NCBI GenBank assembly: GCA_029237735.1
Contig: JAQZBU010000060.1
Coordinates: forward strand, 1 to 51,634
Origin: Ramlibacter sp.
GTDB lineage: Bacteria; Pseudomonadota; Gammaproteobacteria; Burkholderiales; Burkholderiaceae_C
Reading direction: 5' to 3'
DNA: 51,634 bases
A program made the translations under genes and the position numbers. Shown here piece by piece: positions 45,576-51,634 of this stretch. The notes beneath the pieces were generated by a model. It had not been told where the DNA came from. It searched no databases and saw nothing but the letters and a program-made list of their open reading frames with translations. Every line of letters starts with the position of its first letter. The stretch's first letter is position 1.

Positions 45576-46583
45576 ATGGCAAAAAGAGTTCGTAGACCGG
45601 CATGGGCCAAGGCCTTCCAGCGCAGCTTCGCGCAACTCACGCGGCAGACGCTCAGCACCGGGGCACGTGCGGCCGAATTGACCTTGAAGCTGGGAGCCGA
45701 GAAGCGCAAGGCGCCCGCGGGCAAGGGCGACTGGATCGCGGGCCTGGCGGTGGGCGCGACGGGGATGCGGCGTTATCGCCTCTACCGCCCCCCGGAGGTC
45801 CGCTTCGGTGAGCGGCTCCCCCTGGTGGTGATGCTGCACGGATGCGGCCAGGATGCCAAGAGCTTCGCCGAAAGCACCCGCATGAACCGCATCGCGGCGC
45901 GAGAGCGCTTCATGGTGCTCTACCCGGAGCAGGACCGGCTTGCCAACGCGCAGGGCTGCTGGAACTGGTTCGATACGCGCTCCGGCCGCGCCTATGCCGA
46001 GGCCGAACTGATCATGCGGGCCGTCGACCAGGTGTGCCTGCTGTACCTGGCGGACCGCACGCGCATCGTGGTGGCGGGGCTTTCCGCCGGCGCCAGCATG
46101 GCGGCGCTGCTGGTCACGCGCCATCCCGCGCGCTTCAAGGCCGTCATGATGCACTCGGGCATCCCGCCGGGCACCGCTCATTCCCCGCTGTCGGCGGTTG
46201 GTGCGATGCACGGCCATCGGCCGGCCCGTCCCTTGCCGGCCACTCCGGTGGCGATGGCGGCTGGGTGGCCGCCGCTGCTGGTGGTGCATGGAGCTTCCGA
46301 CCGTATCGTGTCGTCCAGCAATGGGCACGCCGCCGCCCGCGTCTGGGCCGGGGCCGCGGGCGCGCGGGTGCTCGATGGCCGCAGCGTGCAGCGCGGCAAA
46401 CGCTATCCGATGACCGTGACCGACTACAAGCTCAGCAGGGATACGGTGGCGACTTTGATCGAAGTGGCGCAGCTGGGCCATGCCTGGAGCGGCGGCGCGG
46501 CCGGTCAGCCCTACAGCGACGCGCAGGGCCCCGACGCATCACGGCTGCTGTGGGCTTTCGCGGCCCGGCAGTTCCGGCAATGA
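45576..46583 (+). CDS. PHB depolymerase-family esterase
   Basis: A 335-residue alpha/beta hydrolase of the LpqC/poly(3-hydroxybutyrate) depolymerase-like family. It has LVVMLHGCGQDAKSFAEST near residue 90, the nucleophile elbow GLSAGASM, the acid in HGASDRIV and the histidine in LGHAWSGG typical of the family. No clear signal peptide; the N-terminus is basic (AKRVRRPAWAKAF). ATG 45576 is chosen since the open frame upstream runs into the tRNA. Related proteins include intracellular PHB depolymerases and feruloyl esterase-like enzymes. Confidence 0.88.
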   Translation: MAKRVRRPAWAKAFQRSFAQLTRQTLSTGARAAELTLKLGAEKRKAPAGKGDWIAGLAVGATGMRRYRLYRPPEVRFGERLPLVVMLHGCGQDAKSFAESTRMNRIAARERFMVLYPEQDRLANAQGCWNWFDTRSGRAYAEAELIMRAVDQVCLLYLADRTRIVVAGLSAGASMAALLVTRHPARFKAVMMHSGIPPGTAHSPLSAVGAMHGHRPARPLPATPVAMAAGWPPLLVVHGASDRIVSSSNGHAAARVWAGAAGARVLDGRSVQRGKRYPMTVTDYKLSRDTVATLIEVAQLGHAWSGGAAGQPYSDAQGPDASRLLWAFAARQFRQ

Positions 46584-46607
46584 TTTTTCCAGGCTCTTCT
46601 CGCGAGT

Positions 46608-47312
46608 TCAGTTCGATCTGCTCTTGCCGCTACCCAGCGTCGCTTCGACCCCCCGCTGCGTGCTGCGGATGTGCTCCGTCAGCAGTGCGCTCGCCGTCGG
46701 CTTGTCGCGCCCAAGCGTCGCATCCATGATCCGTCGGTGTTCGTTGGACTTGCGGCGCGCGGTCTGCCGCATGCGGGCCGAAAGGCGCCGGTAGCGTTCC
46801 GCCTGATCGAACAGGCTGGCACTCCACATCCGGAGCCTTTCCGACGGGCAGGCCGCAATCAACGACATATGGAAAGACCGATGGAGCTCGCTCCATTCGT
46901 CGTCCAACACCACGGGCCCGTCACTCAGGCGCTTCTCTACCTTTTCGAGCCGGTGGAAAGCAGCGACGATGCCGGCCTCCCAGGCGTCGTCTCCGGCGTC
47001 GATGGCAGCGGCCAGCGCCTCGGGATCGAGCATCAGCCGCAGTCTCGTGATGTCCGCCATGTCGTCCACGGAAAGGGGTGACACACGAAAGCCCCGTCGC
47101 TCGTCGGCGCGGACGAGGCCTTCCTGGCTGAGGCGGCTGAGTGCCTCCCGCAAGGGGCTGCTGGAAAAGCCGTAGTGCTCCTGCAGCACATCGAGCTTCA
47201 ATTTCTCTCCGGCGGCGAACGTCCCTGTCAACACGTCCTGGCGCAGGCGCCTGAACGCCTGCTCGGTCAGTGGCATCGATGAGTCGCCGGCCAAGCGTTC
47301 TGAATGTTCCAT
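46608..47312 (-). CDS. GntR family regulator, FadR/FCD type
   Basis: A 234-residue regulator with a winged helix (LTEQAFRRLRQDVLTGTFAAGEKLKLDVLQEHYGFSSSPLREALSRLSQEGLV) and an all-helical FCD ligand-binding domain (ITRLRLMLDPEALAAAI, FHMSLIAACPSERL, EHRRIMDATLGRDKPTASALLTEHI). FCD domains usually bind a metal and a small organic acid. It is divergent from the VOC-headed catabolic operon with a 108-bp A/T-rich control region, which it probably controls. Confidence 0.92.
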   Translation of the reverse strand: MEHSERLAGDSSMPLTEQAFRRLRQDVLTGTFAAGEKLKLDVLQEHYGFSSSPLREALSRLSQEGLVRADERRGFRVSPLSVDDMADITRLRLMLDPEALAAAIDAGDDAWEAGIVAAFHRLEKVEKRLSDGPVVLDDEWSELHRSFHMSLIAACPSERLRMWSASLFDQAERYRRLSARMRQTARRKSNEHRRIMDATLGRDKPTASALLTEHIRSTQRGVEATLGSGKSRSN

Positions 47313-47347
47313 GCGGCAAGTGTAATCTATGCATTGCAGATATCAAC

Positions 47348-47376
47348 TTGCATAATCTCAATTTTATGCATAAACT
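47348..47376 (+). promoter_or_regulatory. Candidate promoter and FCD-regulator operator
   Basis: TTGCAT, a 17-bp spacer and TAAACT fit a promoter for the VOC operon. It overlaps the perfect inverted repeat TGCATAA-N8-TTATGCA (47349-47370), a likely binding site for the divergent GntR/FCD protein. A further ATGCAT-centred sequence lies at about 47328-47345. The gap is markedly A/T-rich for this genome, and nothing else was seen in it. Confidence 0.55.
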
Positions 47377-47420
47377 GCGATCCTTCTTTTCAGCGCTCCG
47401 CGCACAACCAGGAGAATTCC

Positions 47421-47978
47421 GTGGTCCACGTCACCCGACCGACCCCTGCCCATTTCGGCATTTTCTGCACCGACCTGCCGAAAATGGTCGCCTTCTACAC
47501 GGAGGTGTTCGACCTGACGATCACGGATCGCGGGGTCGGCCGGACCTTCAAGAACGAGCTCGTCTTCACGAGCGCCAGCCCCGACCAGCACCACCAGCTC
47601 GTGCTCGCGTCCGGGCGGCCCGCGGAGGCGACGTTCAGCACGGTGATGCAGATATCGTTCGTGGTTCCGCAGCTCCAGTCGCTGCGCGACATCTGGCAAA
47701 AAGCCGAAGCGCGCGGTGCCACCCAGATCCGCGGGCTGAACCACGGCAACGCCATCTCCATCTACATGCTCGATCCCGAGGGCAATACGGTCGAGGTCTA
47801 CATCGACATGCCCTTCCACGTTTCGCAGCCGCATGGCGACCCGCTCGACCTTTCCAAGTCTGACGAGGAAATCCTGCGCGAGACGGAAGCGGTTTGCCGC
47901 AGCGATCCGAGCTTCAAGCTCCTGGAAGACTGGCAGGCGGAGTTCCGCGCCAGGAGCCCTTCAGCCCCTGCGAAGTGA
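47421..47978 (+). CDS. VOC family protein (glyoxalase/dioxygenase fold)
   Basis: A 185-residue protein of the vicinal oxygen chelate superfamily, whose members include extradiol dioxygenases, glyoxalases and isomerases. The metal ligand pattern His-His-Glu is plausible: His in THPAHFGIFC-type start (TPAHFGIFCTDLPKMVAFYT), His in QHHQLVLAS and Glu in GNTVEVYIDMPF. It starts at GTG 47421 with GGAG seven bases upstream. It is the first gene of the GntR-linked operon; its substrate is unknown, possibly a ring-cleavage or related intermediate. Confidence 0.88.
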   Translation: MVHVTRPTPAHFGIFCTDLPKMVAFYTEVFDLTITDRGVGRTFKNELVFTSASPDQHHQLVLASGRPAEATFSTVMQISFVVPQLQSLRDIWQKAEARGATQIRGLNHGNAISIYMLDPEGNTVEVYIDMPFHVSQPHGDPLDLSKSDEEILRETEAVCRSDPSFKLLEDWQAEFRARSPSAPAK

Positions 47979-48009
47979 CATTTCCCAACTCATCACCCGA
48001 ACTGCAACC

Positions 48010-48588
48010 ATGCCCCTGATCGACATCCGCAAGCGAAGCCTGGCCATCGAAACCACCTACCACGAAGGAGGGCCGCGGCCCGACAAACCGCTGCGCATCG
48101 CAGTCGCGTGCGCGGTGATTGCCAATCCCTATGCGGGGCGCTATGAGCCCGACCTGCTTCCCTTCATGGCCGAATTGCGGTCCCTTGGAACCACGCTCGC
48201 GGAGGAACTCGTGTCCGTGATCGGCAAAGACAATGTCGAGGTTTACAGCAAGGCAGCGATCGTCGGAGCCAACGGCGAGCTGGAGCATGCGGCTGTGTGG
48301 CACGAGGCCGGCGGCTGGGCGATGCGGGCGGTGCTGGGCGAGCCGAAGGCGATGGTGCCTGCCGCAAAGGCTGTTGCCGCGACGGGTTTCCGTCTGATGG
48401 TGCCACTTCACTACATCCACGCCTCGTACGTGCGCAGTCACTACAACACGGTAGAGGTCGGTATACAGGATGCGCCTCGGCCCAATGAGATTCTGTTCGC
48501 GCTCGTCATGGGAGACGGCGGTCGCATCCACTCCCGCCTCGGCGGGCTCACCAAAGACAAAGTATCCGTCAACGACGGCCAACGCTGA
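48010..48588 (+). CDS. DUF1185 (amino acid synthesis) family protein
   Basis: A 192-residue protein matching the family called amino acid synthesis protein or DUF1185, known mostly from Burkholderiales and Rhizobiales and without an established activity. Characteristic stretches are RPLRIAVACAVIANPYAGRYE-like (KPLRIAVACAVIANPYAGRY), VYSKAAIVGANGELEHAAVWH, FRLMVPLHYIHASYVRSHYNTVEV and FALVMGDGGRIHSRLGG. It is probably cytoplasmic. Its place between a VOC protein and a Bug receptor suggests a catabolic rather than biosynthetic role. Confidence 0.85.
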   Translation: MPLIDIRKRSLAIETTYHEGGPRPDKPLRIAVACAVIANPYAGRYEPDLLPFMAELRSLGTTLAEELVSVIGKDNVEVYSKAAIVGANGELEHAAVWHEAGGWAMRAVLGEPKAMVPAAKAVAATGFRLMVPLHYIHASYVRSHYNTVEVGIQDAPRPNEILFALVMGDGGRIHSRLGGLTKDKVSVNDGQR

Positions 48589-48603
48589 ATTCCGGAAACC
48601 GCC

Positions 48604-49599
48604 ATGAACCATTTTGATATTGCTTGTACTCGTATCAGCCGACGCTTTGCAGCAGCGGCGCTCATTGCCGCCGTTGCCGGTTCGCCGCTGTCGGCGCTGG
48701 CGCAGAAGTACCCTGAGCGTCCCATCCGCGCCGTGCAGGGTTTTGCCGTCGGCGGTAACGCAGACACCATTGCCCGTCTCGTGGGCACTGAAATGGCCAA
48801 GTCCCTGAACCAGCCCGTGGTCGCCGAGGCTGTCACCGGTGCGGGGGGGACGCTCGGATCCGCCGCCGTCGCGCGGGCCACCCCGGACGGCTACACGATC
48901 CTGCTCGCGACGGGCGGTCACGCGGTGGCAGGAGCGCTGTACGACAAGCTGCCGTACGACACCGTCAAGAGCTTCGAGATGGTGTCCACCGTCACGTTCT
49001 TCCCGTTCCTGATTGTCGTGCCGGCGGATTCGAAGCTTCGCAACTTCCAGGATCTGCTCGCCGCGGCCCGCCAAGGCGAGGGCCTGGCCTACGGCACGGC
49101 GGGTGTGGGCACGACTCATCATCTTGCCGGCGAGCTGCTCGGCAAGATGGGCAAGCTGAAACTGCTCCATGTGCCGTTCCGCGGCGATGCTGCATCCACC
49201 ACCGCGCTTCTCGGCAATCAGGTGACTTTCACCATCGCACCTGCAACCGCAGTCGAGGCGAACATCCGGGGCGGCAAGCTCCGCGCGCTGGCGGTGACCG
49301 GCACGAGCCGCTGGCTCGGGATGCCAGAGGTGCCCACTGTGGCTGAAGAAGGCGTGGCAGGCTACGACGTGCGCTCGTGGGCGGGATGGATGGTTCCCGC
49401 AAAGACACCGGCAGGCGTCGTGCGGCGCCTGAACGAAGCCAACCGCCAGGCATTGCTCTCGCCGCAGGTGCGCGCACAGCTGCGACAGATGGGCGGTGAG
49501 GCGCAGGCCAGCTCGCCCAACGAGATGACGGAGATGGTGGAGCAAGAGCTCAAGAAGTGGACGCAGGTGGTGAAAGACGCCGGCATCCCGAAATCCTGA
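48604..49599 (+). CDS. Bug/TctC family receptor
   Basis: Periplasmic binding protein of 331 residues, signal peptide ending near ALAQK. Bug landmarks are YPERPIRAVQGFAVGGNADTIAR, GAGGTLGSAAVARATPDGY, LLHVPFRGDAASTTALLGNQV and GKLRALAVTGTSRW. The ligand loop reads GFAVGGNAD in place of the common PFPPGGxxD, which hints at a distinct ligand. It follows DUF1185 by 15 bp in the GntR-linked operon. Confidence 0.94.
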   Translation: MNHFDIACTRISRRFAAAALIAAVAGSPLSALAQKYPERPIRAVQGFAVGGNADTIARLVGTEMAKSLNQPVVAEAVTGAGGTLGSAAVARATPDGYTILLATGGHAVAGALYDKLPYDTVKSFEMVSTVTFFPFLIVVPADSKLRNFQDLLAAARQGEGLAYGTAGVGTTHHLAGELLGKMGKLKLLHVPFRGDAASTTALLGNQVTFTIAPATAVEANIRGGKLRALAVTGTSRWLGMPEVPTVAEEGVAGYDVRSWAGWMVPAKTPAGVVRRLNEANRQALLSPQVRAQLRQMGGEAQASSPNEMTEMVEQELKKWTQVVKDAGIPKS

Positions 49600-49624
49600 A
49601 CAAATCAACCAATCGAACAGAATC

Positions 49625-50485
49625 ATGAAACTCATTTCCTTCAAGCGAGCCGGTCGCGAAACCTGGGGTGCGGTCGTCGACGGCAAGGTCATCGAACTCG
49701 CGGCGGCATCAGGCTGTGCAACGCTCGCGGAATTCGTGGGCAGCGATGCATTCGCGACGCGAGAAAGCCTGTTGAACGGGCTGCAACCTGTCGCGTCCTT
49801 TGACGATGTCGAGCTTCTGCCGGTGATCCCGCGCCCGGAGAAGATCTGGTGCGCGGTGCGCAACTACATGGACCATCACCAGGAAGCCCTCGCCTCCGGC
49901 CTGCAACGGGAGCTTTCCGACTTCCCTCCGCTCTTCCTGCGCACCTGGCGCTCGCAGACCGCGCACAACGCGCCCATCGTGCTGCCCCGCGTGTCCGAGA
50001 CGCTCGACTGGGAAGGCGAGCTGGCCGTCATCATCGGCAAGGGCGACCGCGACATTGCCGAGGCGGATGCGTACAAGCATATTGCCGGATACGCCTGCTA
50101 CAACGAGGGCAGCGTGCGCGAGTGGCAATTCCATGCGAAGCAGATCGCCTCCGGCAAGAACTTCGAATCCACCGGCGGCTTCGGTCCCTGGATGGTCACT
50201 GCCGACGAGATCGAGCCGGGCCGCCCCCTGAAGCTCGAGGTGCGCCTGAACGGCGAGACCGTGCAGTCCAGCGACACCGGGCACATGATCTTCAACACGG
50301 CGCGGCTGATCAGCTATTGCTCGACGATCTCCACGCTGTCGCCCGGCGACGTCATCGTCACCGGCACGCCTGCCGGTGTCGGCTTTGCGAGGAAGCCCCC
50401 GCGGTATATGAAGGCGGGGGATGTCTGCGAGGTGGAGATCGAGTCGATCGGCATCCTGCGCAACCCGATCGTGGCTCAGAAGTAA
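49625..50485 (+). CDS. Fumarylacetoacetate hydrolase family protein
   Basis: A 286-residue enzyme of the FAH superfamily (C-C hydrolases, hydratases, decarboxylases and isomerases of aromatic-ring degradation). The first metal ligands E130 and E132 lie in LDWEGELAVIIGKG. The third, usually Asp in the Gly-Tyr-x3-Asn-Asp pattern, appears as Glu161 in GYACYNEGSVREWQFH. The C-terminal FNTARLISYCSTISTLSPGDVIVTGTPAGVG is standard. The D-to-E change may alter metal or substrate preference. It fits an aromatic or related acid pathway. Confidence 0.92.
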   Translation: MKLISFKRAGRETWGAVVDGKVIELAAASGCATLAEFVGSDAFATRESLLNGLQPVASFDDVELLPVIPRPEKIWCAVRNYMDHHQEALASGLQRELSDFPPLFLRTWRSQTAHNAPIVLPRVSETLDWEGELAVIIGKGDRDIAEADAYKHIAGYACYNEGSVREWQFHAKQIASGKNFESTGGFGPWMVTADEIEPGRPLKLEVRLNGETVQSSDTGHMIFNTARLISYCSTISTLSPGDVIVTGTPAGVGFARKPPRYMKAGDVCEVEIESIGILRNPIVAQK

Positions 50486-50500
50486 AGACCGGAGCCCCGC

Positions 50501-51490
50501 ATGCGCGCGATTGTGTTGGCCACGCCAGGTGGCCCAGAGGTTCTGCGGGTAACGGAGGTTCCCACACCGCAACCGGGACCCGGCGAGGTTCGGGTTCGCG
50601 CAGAAGCTATCGGCGTCGGCCGTCCGGATGTGCTGGTCCGCAAGGGGATGTACAAGTGGATGCCTGCGCTGCCCGCGATTCCGGGAAGCGAGATGGTGGG
50701 AATCGTCGATGCGCGGGGAGAGGGCGCGCAGGTCTTTTCCATCGGCCAGCGGGTGCTCGTCAGCGCGCGTGAGCTGGCGGTGCGCGGCGGTTGTTACGCG
50801 GAGTTCATCTGTGTCCCCGAGGCGGCGGTGTTTTCACTGCCCATGAACGTGGCAGCCATCGACGCGGTGAGCCTGCCCAACTTCCAGCTCGCACTTGCGT
50901 TGATGCGCTGCAATGGCGGCATGCCGGTGTCATCCGTATTCGTGCCGGGTGCCGCGGGCGGCGTCGGGTCCGCTTTGACGCAGGTGGCACGCTCCCGCGG
51001 GGCGCAGGTAATCGGGTCCGCATCCACGCCGCAGAAGCAAGCCTATGCGCGTGCCAACGGGGTTTCCCACCTCGTAGGACGCGACCTGGAAAACCTGCCG
51101 CACGCATTGAAGGAGCTCACGGGCGGACGCGGCGTGGATCTCGCGTTCGATCATCTGGGCGGCAGCTCGCTGATCGCCTGCCTGCGCAGCCTCGCCCCGA
51201 TGGGCATGGCCGTTTCCTACAACGTGGTCACCGGCCCGCCGAGCACGGACGTCTTCGCTGAGATGCGCTCCCTGCTCGGGCGCAGCCTGGCACTTCGAAC
51301 GTTCTCTATGCACACGTTCGACGAAGTGCGTGAGGATCGTCGCGCACTGATGCTCGAGGCCATCGACCTGCTGGCCTCCAGAGCGTGCACTGCGCCGCCA
51401 GCGCATGTGCTTTCCCTCGATTCAATCCGCGAGGCGCACGAACTGCTCGATGCAGGTGCGAGCCTCGGCAAGATCGTCCTGGTACCTTAA
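50501..51490 (+). CDS. Quinone oxidoreductase-like MDR protein
   Basis: A 329-residue zinc-independent medium-chain dehydrogenase/reductase of the NADPH:quinone oxidoreductase type. It has PQPGPGEVRVRAEAIGVGRPDVLVRKGMY, the nucleotide-binding PGAAGGVGSALTQVARSRGAQVIG and VDLAFDHLGGSSLIACL; the zinc-binding cysteines of alcohol dehydrogenases are absent. It starts 15 bp after the FAH-family gene. It probably reduces an enone or quinone intermediate of the pathway. Confidence 0.92.
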   Translation: MRAIVLATPGGPEVLRVTEVPTPQPGPGEVRVRAEAIGVGRPDVLVRKGMYKWMPALPAIPGSEMVGIVDARGEGAQVFSIGQRVLVSARELAVRGGCYAEFICVPEAAVFSLPMNVAAIDAVSLPNFQLALALMRCNGGMPVSSVFVPGAAGGVGSALTQVARSRGAQVIGSASTPQKQAYARANGVSHLVGRDLENLPHALKELTGGRGVDLAFDHLGGSSLIACLRSLAPMGMAVSYNVVTGPPSTDVFAEMRSLLGRSLALRTFSMHTFDEVREDRRALMLEAIDLLASRACTAPPAHVLSLDSIREAHELLDAGASLGKIVLVP

Positions 51491-51493
51491 AAC

Positions 51494-51634
51494 ATGCGTG
51501 TCCTCGGAATCTCCGGCAGCCTGCGGGCGCAATCTTTCAACACCAGCGCCTTGCGGCTCGCCGGGAGTCTCATGCCGGCCGGCATGGAGCTCGACGTTCT
51601 GGACTGGCGCGACGTGCCGCCGTTCGATGCTGAT
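51494..51634 (+). CDS. NADPH-dependent FMN reductase family protein (3' end outside window)
   Basis: The first 47 residues of a flavodoxin-fold reductase are visible. MRVLGISGSLRAQSFNTSALR contains the GSLRxxSxN phosphate-binding motif for FMN of this family, and LDWRDVPPFDAD matches its next conserved stretch. It starts 3 bp after the quinone-oxidoreductase gene, so it belongs to the same operon and may supply reduced flavin or reduce quinones. The rest lies beyond the window. Confidence 0.88.
   Translation, partial: MRVLGISGSLRAQSFNTSALRLAGSLMPAGMELDVLDWRDVPPFDAD

Noticed and set aside
47914-49863. Minus-strand open frame of 649 codons opposite DUF1185 and Bug genes
   Set aside because: No domain or motif, biased composition; both plus-strand genes are well supported.

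Overview
The window looks like a high-G+C chromosome segment of a beta-proteobacterium of the order Burkholderiales, most likely family Comamonadaceae (Ramlibacter/Variovorax-like). The reasons are the gene order (ctaE-SURF1-ctaA-ctaB-sco; ispE-tRNA-Gln-prs-rplY-pth; recN-nadK divergent from hrcA), the number of Bug/TctC solute-binding proteins, and an intergenic repeat of a type I associate with that family. No phage, insertion sequence, CRISPR array or plasmid function was found.

Layout. 1-5053: cytochrome c oxidase subunit III (cut by the window edge) and oxidase assembly genes (SURF1, a SCO-like membrane protein, heme A synthase, heme O synthase, SCO1), with a small twin-membrane protein gene on the opposite strand. 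5054-8893: a repeat-rich spacer, an AlkC/AlkD-like DNA repair gene, a Bug receptor and a membrane sensor with a degenerate GGDEF domain. 9032-17212: rpoH with a CIRCE operator over its promoter, cutA, ftsY, a pair of M16 peptidases, rsmD, coaD, a hydrolase and a histidine phosphatase. 17158-25116: one long minus-strand operon with a peptide-type ABC transporter (two permeases, two ATPases, a broken binding protein), an amidase and a TTC38-like TPR protein. 25176-31608: a YfhL-type ferredoxin, then a minus-strand housekeeping run (TPR protein, lolB, ispE, tRNA-Gln, prs, rplY, pth, DUF4124 protein). 31646-35506: mutM, a dynamin-like GTPase and mutY. 35521-40849: a catabolic island with an IclR regulator divergent from Bug, RraA-like, 2-hydroxyacid dehydrogenase, Bug (broken) and SMP-30 genes. 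40861-45477: rapZ, recN and nadK, divergent from hrcA, then a CAT-anticodon tRNA. 45576-end: an esterase and a second catabolic island, a GntR/FCD regulator divergent from VOC, DUF1185, Bug, FAH-family, quinone-oxidoreductase and FMN-reductase genes.

The main regulatory link is hrcA in the same window as a near-perfect CIRCE element that covers the whole predicted rpoH promoter. This would place the heat-shock sigma factor under the HrcA repressor. The main anomalies are three genes (peptide-binding protein, prs, one Bug protein) that each carry a small internal deletion with a frame change, and a perfect 43-bp tandem duplication of the start of rplY that separates the ribosome-binding site from the real start codon. 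Because prs is normally essential, these could be assembly errors and should be checked against reads before any biological reading.

No gene-free stretch exceeds about 210 bases. The larger gaps (5054-5236, 8894-9031, 9965-10171, 14417-14613, 47313-47420) hold a repeat, terminators, or promoter/operator sequences as listed.
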